Source: Deltaproteobacteria bacterium
Lineage (GTDB): Bacteria > Myxococcota_A > Polyangia > Haliangiales > Haliangiaceae
Length of the DNA stretch: 64,000 nt
Assembly: GCA_025353585.1 (NCBI GenBank)
Contig: JANXOM010000045.1
Location: 1-64,000 of the forward strand
Direction of reading: 5' to 3'
Position 1 is the first letter of the stretch, and each line of letters opens with the position of its first letter. The translations under genes and the position numbers were made by a program. Shown here piece after piece: positions 25,299 through 33,738 of this stretch. The notes under the pieces were generated by a model. It was not told the DNA's origin. It did no database searches and saw only the letters and a program-made list of their open reading frames with translations.

Positions 25299-25447
25299 CA
25301 CCGGCGTGATTGCGAGGCGCGTGCCCGCGCGCGTGCGTGTGACGCCGCCGCGTGTCGGGCAGCCGGGCCGCCGCGACGTGCGGCTGAGCCTCGGCGCGCG
25401 ATGCCGCACGCGGCGCGATCGGCACGCGGATCGCAGGAGCTCCGCGC

Positions 25448-26371
25448 ATGCCCGCGCGCAGCATCGACACCGCAACCATCTCGTTCGGCCTGGTCTCCAT
25501 CCCGGTGAAGGTCTTTTCGACCAGCGAGCCCGGCGAGGAGATCCACTTCCACCTCATCCACGCCGGGTGCGGTGAGCGCCTCCATCAGGAGTACGTGTGC
25601 CCGAAGCACGGCAAGGTCGAGCGCGCTGACATGTCGAAGGGCTTCGAGCTCACCAAGGGCGCGGTCATCGAGCTCGACAAGGCGGAGCTCGAGGCGCTCG
25701 ACGCCGTCGCGAGCGCGGAGATCGCGATCCGCGAGTTCGTGCCGGCGAGCGCGGTGGATCCGATCTACATCGAGCGCACGTACTACCTCGCGCCCGACAA
25801 GGGCGGGGGGCGCGCCTATCGCCTGTTGCGCGACGCGATCGAGGAGGCCGAGCTCGTGGGCATCGCGAGCTACGCGGCGCGCGGCAAGCAGTACGTGGTG
25901 ATGCTGCGGCCGCACGATGACGGGTTCGCGCTGCATCAGCTGCGCTACCCCGACGAGATCAAGCCGTGGAGCCAGGTGCTGATGGAGAAGCTGCCGAAGC
26001 CGGCGGCGGCCGAGCTCGCGATGGCGGGCAAGATCATCGCGGAGCTGACGCACTCGGCGTTCGACGCGACGGCGTACAAGGACGAGGTCAAGGGCCGCGT
26101 GCGGGCGCTGATCGCGGACAAGGCGAAGCACGGGGCGATCGAGGTCCCCGAGCCGGCGACGGCGGCCGCCACGCAGCCCGCGGACCTCATGGCCGCGCTC
26201 GTGGCGTCGCTCGGCGGCGGCGCCAAGAAGGCGATGGCCGCGACGAAGACGGACGGGAAGAAAGACGGACGGAAGGGCGCCCATCGGCCGACGCAGGCGG
26301 CGGCGAAGAAGCCGGCGCACACGGCCCGCGTGGCCAAGGGCACCAGGCGCACGAGCCGCGCGCACGCGTAG
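25448..26371 (+). CDS. ku: Ku homodimeric DNA end-binding protein
   Basis: 307 residues. The core Ku fold is complete: ARSIDTATISFGLVSIPVKVFSTSE at the start, HAGCGERLHQEYVCPKHGKVER, VDPIYIERTYYLAPDKGGGRAYRLLRDAI, RGKQYVVMLRPHDDGFALHQLRYPDEI. The last ~60 residues are Lys/Ala/Arg-rich (KKAMAATKTDGKKDGRKG), like the extended C-termini of several bacterial Ku proteins that add DNA contact. It binds double-strand break ends and recruits LigD. The 149-base gap to the divergent lipoprotein gene must contain its promoter. Confidence 0.95.
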   Translation: MPARSIDTATISFGLVSIPVKVFSTSEPGEEIHFHLIHAGCGERLHQEYVCPKHGKVERADMSKGFELTKGAVIELDKAELEALDAVASAEIAIREFVPASAVDPIYIERTYYLAPDKGGGRAYRLLRDAIEEAELVGIASYAARGKQYVVMLRPHDDGFALHQLRYPDEIKPWSQVLMEKLPKPAAAELAMAGKIIAELTHSAFDATAYKDEVKGRVRALIADKAKHGAIEVPEPATAAATQPADLMAALVASLGGGAKKAMAATKTDGKKDGRKGAHRPTQAAAKKPAHTARVAKGTRRTSRAHA

Positions 26372-26589
26372 CACCGCTCGCCACCGGCGGTCGGAGCGCG
26401 GGTCTACGCCTACCGCAGAGTCGCGGAGCGCGCCGAGAGTGAGGAGACCCGATCGAGAGGGGTTGATCCCACCGCACCCGCGGATGCACCCGTTGAATTG
26501 GAGCGCCAACCCCTCCGTCGCTGCTCCTCACTCTCGGCGCGCTCCGGGCTCTGCGGGAAGCGTCGATCGGCGCTCCCGCCACGGGCGTC
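26372..26589. terminator. Long imperfect hairpin between convergent genes
   Basis: 26413-26446 (beginning CCGCAGAGTCGCGGAGCGCG) pairs with 26524-26556 over ~33 bases with few mismatches. Inside, GAGGGGTTG (26457-26465) pairs with CAACCCCTC (26507-26515), and TTGGAGCGCCAA forms a small inner stem. The structure spans ~144 bases between ku and the convergent HEAT gene. It could be a bidirectional terminator or a small palindromic mobile element; there is no T-run. Confidence 0.55.
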
Positions 26590-27501
26590 CTAGATCGCGG
26601 TCGCCAGCTTCTTCAAGAACGGCACGACCTGCCGCGAGGTCACGTCTTCCCCGACCGCCTCGATGCAATCGCGCACCCCCGCGTCCACTTCCTTCGTGCC
26701 GTTGCCCGTCGTCGCCTTGGCCGACCCGCTCGCGCTCGCCGCCTTGTTCGCCTCCCATCGCTCGCCGCCGTCCTTGCCGCCCCACGGCGCCACGCGGATC
26801 GCCACCGTGCACGCGATCTGCGTCTGCCGCCCCGACTTCGTGATCTCCAGCGTCTTCACCGTCGACGCCACGATGAACGCCCGCGCGCTCCCCAGCTCCG
26901 CCTGCGTCGGCAGCCCGCCGGGCCAGCTCGTCGCGTAGCCGGTCCGCTCCACCCCCTGGCGCACGATCGTCGTCAGCCGCGTCGCGCTGTCGCCGACGAG
27001 CTTCTTCGTCTGGTCCGTGACCGCGTCCACGTTGACGAACACCGCGGGGTTATTGCCGCTCGGCTTGCTCGAGCCGCGCGGGCCCGCCGGCGCGGCGGCC
27101 TGCTTCTTCTTCTGCGCGGCGTAGCCCGCCACCATCTTCGCCGTGCGCTCCGCCGCGTCGCGCACCTTCGCGTCGGGGTCCGTCGCGGCCGAGCTCTGCA
27201 GCGCCGCGAGCGCGAGCTCGAGCGCATCGGCCTCGGTGTGCTCGTCGACCATCTTCACGAGCGCGAGCGCCGCCACGCGCCGGATCGTCGCGTCGTCATC
27301 GTGCTCGAGCGCGCCGGAGATCGCGATCACGGCGCGGCCGTCGTGCGACTTCGACAGCGCGAGCGCGGCCGCGAGCCGGATCTTGTACGCCGCCCCCGCG
27401 CCGCCGGAGAGGTCGCGCACGTTCGTATCGATCGCGTCGGCCGACGCGCGCGAACACAGCAGCCCCAACAAGCAAGCGGTGACGACCGCCGGCGCGCGCA
27501 T
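26590..27501 (-). CDS. Secreted HEAT-repeat protein
   Basis: 303 residues with a signal peptide (MRAPAVVTACLLGLLCSRASADA); the ATG at 27501 is preferred over an upstream start whose extra residues precede the signal. Residues ~40-130 contain HEAT-like helical pairs (YKIRLAAALALSKSHDGRAVIAISGALEHDD, TIRRVAALALVKMVD). A Lys/Ala/Pro linker follows, then a C-terminal domain with FVNVDAVTDQTKKLV, ARAFIVASTVKTLEITKSGRQTQIACTVAIRVAPW, which may be a beta-sandwich. Function unknown. It is divergent from the plsC-like gene. Confidence 0.75.
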   Translation of the reverse strand: MRAPAVVTACLLGLLCSRASADAIDTNVRDLSGGAGAAYKIRLAAALALSKSHDGRAVIAISGALEHDDDATIRRVAALALVKMVDEHTEADALELALAALQSSAATDPDAKVRDAAERTAKMVAGYAAQKKKQAAAPAGPRGSSKPSGNNPAVFVNVDAVTDQTKKLVGDSATRLTTIVRQGVERTGYATSWPGGLPTQAELGSARAFIVASTVKTLEITKSGRQTQIACTVAIRVAPWGGKDGGERWEANKAASASGSAKATTGNGTKEVDAGVRDCIEAVGEDVTSRQVVPFLKKLATAI

Positions 27502-27557
27502 CCATCGCAACCGTAACACGCCGATCGCCGACGCCAGCGCGGCGATGCGAGTGGGAG

Positions 27558-28277
27558 ATGTATGCTTCGCACGTGGGAGCACTCGCGAGTCTTCGTGTCG
27601 CCGCCGCCATCGCTCGGGTCACCGCGCTCACGCTCGCCGACGCCGCGCGCGGCCGGCTGACCCGCGCCGACATCGACGAGCACACCCACTGGTTCGCCCA
27701 GCAGGTGATCGCCGCCCTCGACGTGCGGTTGACCTCGGAGGGCGCGGACCGCGTCCCACCCGGGCAGGCCTACGTCTACATGTCCAACCACCAGAGCCAC
27801 ATGGACATCCCGATGCTCTACGCGACCTTGCCGTCGCGTACGATCCGGATGCTCGCGAAGAAGGAGCTCTTCAAGATCCCGCTGTGGGGCGCCGGGATGC
27901 GGGCCGCGGAGTTCATCGAGGTCGATCGCGGCAACCACGCCGCCGCCGTCGCGTCGATCGACGAGGCCGCCCGCCTCATCCGCGACGGCGTGTCCATCTG
28001 GGTCGCCCCCGAGGGCACCCGCGCGCGCGACGGAAAGATCGGGTCGCTCAAGAAGGGCGGCTTCCACCTCGCGCTCGCCACCGGGACCCCGATCGTCCCC
28101 GTCGCCGTGCAGGGCACCATCAACATCCTGCCGCGGGGCGGCAAGGTCATGAAGACGGGGCAGGCCGTCCACGTGACCATCGGCGCGCCCATCGCGGTCG
28201 CGGGGCGCGACCTGCCGGGATTGATGACAGAAGTCCACGACTTCCTGATCCGCGAGGTGGAGGGCAACCCTCGCTAG
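27558..28277 (+). CDS. plsC: 1-acyl-sn-glycerol-3-phosphate acyltransferase (PlsC family)
   Basis: 239 residues. The acyltransferase block I NHQSHMD (H78, D83) is the catalytic H-x4-D. Block II is ELFKIPLWGAGMRAAEFIEVDR. Block III is APEGTRARDG. Block IV is TPIVPVAVQG. It transfers an acyl chain to lysophosphatidate in phospholipid synthesis at the inner membrane. There are weak N-terminal hydrophobic segments (LASLRVAAAIARVTALTLA). It lies 18 bases upstream of the Fe-S flavoprotein and may be co-transcribed with it. Members of this family can also act on other lipids. Confidence 0.9.
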   Translation: MYASHVGALASLRVAAAIARVTALTLADAARGRLTRADIDEHTHWFAQQVIAALDVRLTSEGADRVPPGQAYVYMSNHQSHMDIPMLYATLPSRTIRMLAKKELFKIPLWGAGMRAAEFIEVDRGNHAAAVASIDEAARLIRDGVSIWVAPEGTRARDGKIGSLKKGGFHLALATGTPIVPVAVQGTINILPRGGKVMKTGQAVHVTIGAPIAVAGRDLPGLMTEVHDFLIREVEGNPR

Positions 28278-28295
28278 ATCGGGTAAGCTGCTGCC

Positions 28296-31064
28296 GTGAC
28301 CTGGGTCGTGCCGTTGGCGCTCGGGGGCCTCGCCATCATGACGATGGCGCTGTTCACGATGCTGTCCGCCCGCAAGCGCCACCAGGTCCAGGTGGCGCCG
28401 GCGGCCGTGATCGGCCCGCGCATCCTCGTCCACGACATCAACGACGACCGCTGCACCGGCTGCGATGCATGTGTGGCGGTGTGTCCCACGAACGTCCTCG
28501 ACCTCGTCTCGAACAAGAGCCGCGTGCTGCGGTTCCAGGACTGCATCCAGTGCGAGGCGTGCATGTTCGCGTGCCCGACCGAGGCCCTCGTCATGTTCCC
28601 CGAGGGCACGACGCCGCCGCCGCTCAAGGTGCCCGAGATCGACGACAACTTCCAGACCGCGATCCCCGGCCAGTACCTCATCGGCGAGGTCGCGGGCAAA
28701 CCGCTCGTCAAGAACGCGGCGAACCTCGGGCGCGTCGTCGTGGAGCACATGCTCACCACCGGCATGCGCGTCGGCGCGCTCGGCCGCAGCGAGACCACCG
28801 TCGACGTCGTCATCGTCGGCTCCGGCCCGGGCGGCCTGTCCGCCGCGCTCACCTGCGTCCAGCGCGGCCTGTCGTACATCGTCCTCGAGAAGGAGCAGAT
28901 GATCGCCTCGACGATCAACCGCTACCCCAAGGGCAAGCTCGTCATGGCCGAGCCGTACGACACGACGAACCTGTCGCTGCTCCCGGTCTTCGATTCGTCG
29001 AAGGAGCAGCTGATCCCGATCTGGAAGGAGCTCATCGATCGCATCGGCGTGCAGATCCGCCAGGGAGAGTCGGTCGAGCAGGTCGTCCGCAACAACGACG
29101 GCACGTTCGAGACGCGGACCACCGTCGCGACCTATCGCAGCCAGCGCGTGATCCTCTCGATCGGCACGCGCGGCAAGCCTCGCACGCTGCAGGTCCCCGG
29201 CGAGAACCTGCCGAAGATCCACTCGCTGCTCGACGATCCCGATGACTGGGCCGGCCGCGCCGTCCTCGTCGTGGGCGGTGGCGACAGCGCCTGCGAGGCC
29301 GCGCTCGCGCTCGCGGACGCCGGCGCCCGCGTGACGATCAGCTACCGCGGCAAGGGCTTCAACCGCGCCGCGCCGAAGAACAAGACCGCGATCGAGCAGT
29401 ACGCCGCGGAGGGCCGCGTCAAGGCCAAGCTCGGCTCGCAGGTCATCAACTTCGACGAGATGTCGGTGACGCTCGCCCTCGCCGACGGCACGCAGAAGAA
29501 GTACCCGAACGACGCGACCTTCGTGCTCATCGGCGCCGATCCGCCGGTGCAGTGGCTCGAGAAGATGGGCGTGCGGTTCGTGGAGCGGCCGCACCAGTAC
29601 CAGACGGGCAAGAGCGACGACCTCGTGCGCCGCTTCGTCCGCAACCCGATCGAGTGCCCCGAGGACGCGCCGCGCGCGGCCGCCCAGGTGCTCGGCGGGG
29701 CGATCGGGCCGCCGCCGCCCAAGCAGGCGACCGCGGGCTACCCGGACGTGCCGGCCGGCCGCGATTCGGACTTCGCCATGGCCGCGATGCCGATGGGGCA
29801 GGAGGAGCGCGTCAGCGGCCCGCGCAAGTGGCTGCGCTCCGCGACGAGCATCTTCTCGAACAAGCTCGGGACGAACCCGCACGCGATGATGCCGGCGGCG
29901 AAGCCGCGCCGCGCGACCACGCAGCCGCCGCCGCTTCCGGAGCAGCGCAACGATGGCAAGCGCGCGAAGAAGTTCGACCAGCCCGTGCCGCTGTCCGAGT
30001 TCGCGCAGCGCCAGCGCGCGGCGTCCGTCTCCGGCATCCACAGCGGGTTCTCGACGAACGCGGGCCAGCACACCGGCCACGGTCGCCGCGACGCGCTGAC
30101 CGCCGGTGAGCGCACGCGCATCCTTCGCATGCTCCGTGACGAGGGCGGGCGCCAGGCCGACGAGGACTCGCAGGTCTACATCGGCGCCGCGCCGCCGGGC
30201 CCGAACGATCAGTTCGACTTCGACGACTCGCCGGCCCCGGCCCCGGTGGCCGTCTCGCCGAGGATGTCTCCCGCGCTGCCGCCGATGGCGCGACCGGACG
30301 TCCCCGCCAAGCCGGCGGTCGTGGTCGGTCTCGCGCAGGCGCAGGCCAACGCGAACGCGCGCAAGGGGCGCAAGCCGAGCAAGCAGCTGGCCGCCGAGCC
30401 GTCGCCGCCCGCGCGCGTCGAGGCGATCCCGCCGGGGCCCGCGCGCCGGCCCGACCACTTCGCGGCGCGCTCGCGGACGCCAGGCGGAGCCACCGCGCCG
30501 CGCCGCGTCGTGCCGCCTCCGTTCAACGAGGAGCCGACGCGTCAGGTCGACGACGACATCCTCGCCGCGCTGCGCGCCCACGATGCTGGCGTCGCGGCCG
30601 AGGCGCCGCTCGCCCCGCCGCCGGCGTCGCGCCCGCCGACCCCGCCCGTTCGCTCGGCCCGCTACGACGAGCCGACGCGCATGGCGATCCTCGCCGCACC
30701 GGACGCGGACCTCTTCAACCCGCCCACGATCGATGACGCGCTCGTTCGCGCCGCCGCGCGCAAGGCCCCTCCGCTGCACCTGGACGCGCCCGAGGTCGAG
30801 CTCCCCGACGTGCACGACGAGTTCGAGGACCACGGCGCGTTCGGCGAGGAGAAGACCCGGATGGCGAACCTCGACGGCGCCGTCGCGCTGGAGCGCCAGC
30901 TCCGCAACGGTAACGCGGGCAAGCCGGCCAGCCACGGCCGCCGCGCGCCGCTCCCGCCCCCGAGCGGAACGGGCCCGTCGAACGACGAGAGCACGCGCGC
31001 CGTGGACATCCGCGGCGAGCGCAGCGATCGGAGTATCTCGGACATCGACTGGGATCTCGAGTGA
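28296..31064 (+). CDS. Membrane-anchored 2x[4Fe-4S] ferredoxin/FAD-dependent oxidoreductase with E-x-T-R tail
   Basis: 922 residues, GTG start. One N-terminal transmembrane helix (WVVPLALGGLAIMTMALFTML) is followed by two full 4Fe-4S motifs (CTGCDACVAVCP, CIQCEACMFACP). Then comes a thioredoxin-reductase-like flavoprotein with the FAD motif VVIVGSGPGGLSAALTC and the NAD(P)H motif VLVVGGGDSACEAALALADAGA. This resembles YpdA/thioredoxin-reductase-like enzymes but has no visible C-x-x-C redox pair. From residue ~470 the tail is disordered and Pro/Ala-rich and contains four related motifs: FNEEPTRQVD, YDEPTRMAIL, GEEKTRMANL, NDESTRAVDI. Each resembles a possible phospho-Thr/FHA docking site. Confidence 0.85.
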   Translation: MTWVVPLALGGLAIMTMALFTMLSARKRHQVQVAPAAVIGPRILVHDINDDRCTGCDACVAVCPTNVLDLVSNKSRVLRFQDCIQCEACMFACPTEALVMFPEGTTPPPLKVPEIDDNFQTAIPGQYLIGEVAGKPLVKNAANLGRVVVEHMLTTGMRVGALGRSETTVDVVIVGSGPGGLSAALTCVQRGLSYIVLEKEQMIASTINRYPKGKLVMAEPYDTTNLSLLPVFDSSKEQLIPIWKELIDRIGVQIRQGESVEQVVRNNDGTFETRTTVATYRSQRVILSIGTRGKPRTLQVPGENLPKIHSLLDDPDDWAGRAVLVVGGGDSACEAALALADAGARVTISYRGKGFNRAAPKNKTAIEQYAAEGRVKAKLGSQVINFDEMSVTLALADGTQKKYPNDATFVLIGADPPVQWLEKMGVRFVERPHQYQTGKSDDLVRRFVRNPIECPEDAPRAAAQVLGGAIGPPPPKQATAGYPDVPAGRDSDFAMAAMPMGQEERVSGPRKWLRSATSIFSNKLGTNPHAMMPAAKPRRATTQPPPLPEQRNDGKRAKKFDQPVPLSEFAQRQRAASVSGIHSGFSTNAGQHTGHGRRDALTAGERTRILRMLRDEGGRQADEDSQVYIGAAPPGPNDQFDFDDSPAPAPVAVSPRMSPALPPMARPDVPAKPAVVVGLAQAQANANARKGRKPSKQLAAEPSPPARVEAIPPGPARRPDHFAARSRTPGGATAPRRVVPPPFNEEPTRQVDDDILAALRAHDAGVAAEAPLAPPPASRPPTPPVRSARYDEPTRMAILAAPDADLFNPPTIDDALVRAAARKAPPLHLDAPEVELPDVHDEFEDHGAFGEEKTRMANLDGAVALERQLRNGNAGKPASHGRRAPLPPPSGTGPSNDESTRAVDIRGERSDRSISDIDWDLE

Positions 31065-31139
31065 GGCCCGCATGACGGGAGCGGCGCCCGGGACCCTGTA
31101 CTGATCGCCGCGCCGGCCGAGTCAGGGGGGTACCCCTCC

Positions 31140-31538
31140 ATGCCGACCGCCGCCATCGTCGACGACTCGCCGCTCGTTCGCATCCAGCTGCGACAGATCT
31201 TGACGAAGATGGGCTGCACCATTGTCGCCGAGGCGACCAGCGGAGACGCGGTCCGCGCGCTCTACGAGGAGCACCGGCCCGACCTCATCACGCTCGACAT
31301 CGTGATGCCCGGCAAGGACGGCGTGACCGCGGCGATCGAGCTCTTGCGCGACTATCCGAGCGCGACCGTCGTCATGTGCACGTCGCTGACGACGCGCGAC
31401 AAGATCCTCGCCTGTCAGAAGGCGGGCGTCTGCCACTACATCCTCAAGCCGTTCGACGCCGCGCGCGCCGAGCAGGTCTTTCGCTTCGCGCTCGAGCGCG
31501 CCGAGCGGGCCCCGGCCGTCGTGAGGAGCGCCCTGTGA
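31140..31538 (+). CDS. CheY-like single-domain response regulator
   Basis: 132 residues, receiver domain only: acidic pair DD at 8-9, phospho-acceptor Asp53 in TLDIVMPGKDG, Thr81 in CTSLTTRD and Lys103 in ILKPF. It ends soon after the last helix, so there is no output domain. A GGGGGG run and a perfect GGGGTACCCC palindrome (31127-31136) sit just before the ATG and could mask or form part of the ribosome site. Its TGA overlaps the GTG of the zinc-ribbon gene. It is the likely phosphoryl acceptor of the CheA-like kinase at 34165. Confidence 0.92.
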   Translation: MPTAAIVDDSPLVRIQLRQILTKMGCTIVAEATSGDAVRALYEEHRPDLITLDIVMPGKDGVTAAIELLRDYPSATVVMCTSLTTRDKILACQKAGVCHYILKPFDAARAEQVFRFALERAERAPAVVRSAL

Positions 31539-32122
31539 TCTGCCCCGCGTGCGACCGCGACAACGACGAGCGCCGGCGCTACTGCGGCAAGTGCGGTCAC
31601 AACTTTCGGCCGTGCTGTCGGCGCTGCGCATTCGCGAACGACGGCGGTGACCGGTTCTGCGGCGGCTGCGGCGCGAACCTCGTCTGCGAGGGCCTGCCGC
31701 TCAAGCCCGCCGCGGCGCCTCCGCCGGCGGACGGCATCGTGCCCATGCTCCCGCAGGCGCCGGTCCGCGGCCTCGAGACCGAGTCCGCCGTCACGCAGCC
31801 GGTCGCGGTCGTGGCGCTGCGGCCGGCGCCCGTGCTCAGCTCCGTGCCGGCGCGCCCGGCTCCCCCGTCCGCGCCGCCGCGGCCACCGCCCGCCGCGTTC
31901 GTGCGCACGCGGCCGCCCACGCCGCCCACGCCGCCGCCGCCGCCGCACGCGGCCCCCCCGGTCAACGCGCCGCCGGCCGGCGTGGAGGCGTTCATGCCGA
32001 CGGCCGACGAGCTCGCGGGCTTGTTCGCCGCGACCGCGATCCCTGCGAACAGCAGCGCCGCGCTCCCCGCGTCCGGCGTCAGCCAGGATGACGTCGATCG
32101 CCTGTTCGGGGTCTCGCCGTGA
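31535..32122 (+). CDS. Zinc-ribbon, Pro-rich linker protein with C-terminal FliM-like docking peptide
   Basis: 195 residues, GTG start overlapping the upstream stop. The N-terminus holds a double zinc ribbon: CPAC, CGKC, then CCRRC and CGGC. A ~90-residue Pro/Ala/Arg linker follows (RPPTPPTPPPPPHAAPP). The end carries two short related motifs, MPTADELAGLFAA and VSQDDVDRLFGV. The second resembles the N-terminal (L)SQxEIDALL peptide by which FliM binds phosphorylated CheY. Being encoded between a CheY-like receiver and a PilB/GspE ATPase, it may link the two. This role is inferred; the family has no known function to me. Confidence 0.8.
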   Translation: MICPACDRDNDERRRYCGKCGHNFRPCCRRCAFANDGGDRFCGGCGANLVCEGLPLKPAAAPPPADGIVPMLPQAPVRGLETESAVTQPVAVVALRPAPVLSSVPARPAPPSAPPRPPPAAFVRTRPPTPPTPPPPPHAAPPVNAPPAGVEAFMPTADELAGLFAATAIPANSSAALPASGVSQDDVDRLFGVSP

Positions 32123-33738
32123 ACGTCGCGTTCTCGCCAATGCCCGCTCCGCCGCGCGCCACCAAAGCGCGCGTGCCGCTCGAGCTGTTGCGCGAACGCT
32201 CGCCCTCGCAGGCCACGCTGGCGAAGGCGGGGTACGCGAGCGCGGACGAGCTGTTCGAGGCGGTCGCGGCGCAGTTCTCGCTGCCGCGCCTGCCCCTCGA
32301 CGGCGTCGATCTCGCGATCGATCTCGTCAACTACGTGCCGCGCGAGCTCGCGCAAAAGCACTGCCTGGTCCCCGTCTTCGCCTCTGACGCCGAGCTCTCC
32401 ATCGCCGTCGCGGATCCGAGCCAGCTCGCGCTCTTCGACTGGCTCTCGCACCAGGTCCGCCGCTCCGTCACCACCGTCATCGCATCGTGGCAGGAGATCG
32501 AGCGCGCCCAGCTCCGGCTCTACGAGGTGCGCCGCGCGCCCGTGGTGGGGGCGGCAGAAGAGAACGTCTCGCAGGAGGAGCTCGCCGAGGCCACGCAGGC
32601 CGTGAACTCGATCGTCGCCGGCGCCCTCGAGCAGAAGGCCAGCGACATCCACGTCGAGGCCACCGAGCACGACACCGTGGTCCGCTACCGCGTCGACGGC
32701 GCGCTCCGCCAGGTCGCCACGTTCCCGCGCGAGCTCCACAGCGCCCTCATCTCTCGCATCAAGGTCCTCTCGCAGATGGACATCTCGATCCATCACGCGC
32801 CGCAGGACGGCCGCATCAAGCTGCCCGGCGCCGCCGGCGACGTGGACCTCCGCGTCTCGTGTTTGCCGACGTACTGGGGCGAGAAGATCGTCTGCCGCCT
32901 CCTCGACAACAAGCGTGCCTCGCTGCCGCTCGACGCCCTCGGCTTCGACGCCACGCACAAGGCCGAGCTCCTCAAGATGGTCCAGTCGCCGTACGGGCTC
33001 GTGCTCGTGACGGGCCCGACCGGCTCCGGCAAGAGCACGACCTTGTACGCGGCGCTCAACGCCGTGAAGACGCCCGACGTGAACATCGTCACCGTCGAGG
33101 ATCCCGTCGAGTACCAGATCGCCGGCATCAACCAGGTGCAGGTCGCGCCGAAGCGCGGGCTCTCGTTCGCCAGCGCGCTGCGCTCGATCTTGCGCCAGGA
33201 CCCGGACGTCATCCTCGTCGGCGAGATCCGCGACCAGGAGACGGGCCAGCTCGCCGCGGAGGCCGCCCTGACCGGTCACCTCGTGCTCAGCTCGCTCCAC
33301 ACGAACGACGCCGCGAGCTCCATCACGCGGCTGTGCGAGCTCGGCGTCGAGCCGTTCCTCGTGGCGCCGTCGTTGCTCGGCATCGTGTCGCAGCGCCTCG
33401 TGCGGACCGTGTGCCAGGGCTGCAAGGAAGAGTACGCGCCCGAGCCGAGCGAGCTCGCCGCCCTCGGCCTCCCGAGCGTGCCCGACAAGACGCGCGTCGT
33501 CCGCGGCCGCGGCTGCTCGGCGTGTCACCGCACGGGCAGCGCGGGCCGCGTCGCCGTGCGCGAGGTGCTCGTCATCGACGACGAGCTGCGCGCGCTGATC
33601 ACGCGCCGCGCCCACACGGACGAGATCCGCACGGCCGCGCTCGCCAAGGGCTTTCGCTCGATGCGCTTCGCCGCGTTGCGCCTGTGGCTCGCCGGCGCGG
33701 TCGCCACCCGGGAGGTCATCCGTGTCACCCGTAGCTGA
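32119..33738 (+). CDS. PilB/GspE-family secretion or pilus extension ATPase
   Basis: 539 residues, GTG start overlapping the previous stop. The N-terminal T2SSE_N domain (SQATLAKAGYASADELFEAVAAQF, ALAQKHCLVPVF-like region) is followed by the ATPase: SDIHVEATEHDTVVRYRVDGALR, Walker A GPTGSGKST (K305), Asp box VEDPVEYQIAGINQVQV, Walker B DPDVILVGEIRD, His box LTGHLVLSSLHTNDAASSITRL. A C-terminal zinc tetracysteine is present (CQGCKEEY ... GCSACHRTG). Such hexamers power type IV pilus assembly or type II secretion. No pilC, pilT or pilin gene is nearby, so it is probably an accessory copy under the control of the flanking Che-like genes. Confidence 0.92.
   Translation: MNVAFSPMPAPPRATKARVPLELLRERSPSQATLAKAGYASADELFEAVAAQFSLPRLPLDGVDLAIDLVNYVPRELAQKHCLVPVFASDAELSIAVADPSQLALFDWLSHQVRRSVTTVIASWQEIERAQLRLYEVRRAPVVGAAEENVSQEELAEATQAVNSIVAGALEQKASDIHVEATEHDTVVRYRVDGALRQVATFPRELHSALISRIKVLSQMDISIHHAPQDGRIKLPGAAGDVDLRVSCLPTYWGEKIVCRLLDNKRASLPLDALGFDATHKAELLKMVQSPYGLVLVTGPTGSGKSTTLYAALNAVKTPDVNIVTVEDPVEYQIAGINQVQVAPKRGLSFASALRSILRQDPDVILVGEIRDQETGQLAAEAALTGHLVLSSLHTNDAASSITRLCELGVEPFLVAPSLLGIVSQRLVRTVCQGCKEEYAPEPSELAALGLPSVPDKTRVVRGRGCSACHRTGSAGRVAVREVLVIDDELRALITRRAHTDEIRTAALAKGFRSMRFAALRLWLAGAVATREVIRVTRS

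Noticed and set aside
27327-31073. 1248-codon minus-strand frame opposite the plsC-like and Fe-S flavoprotein genes
   Set aside because: Arg/Asp/Val/His-rich shadow; the plus-strand frames contain the CxxCxxCxxxCP and GxGxxG motifs.
32119-33738. Full type II secretion or type IV pilus operon
   Set aside because: No pilC/gspF, pilT, pilin, secretin or prepilin peptidase gene in the surrounding 20 kb; only the ATPase is present.
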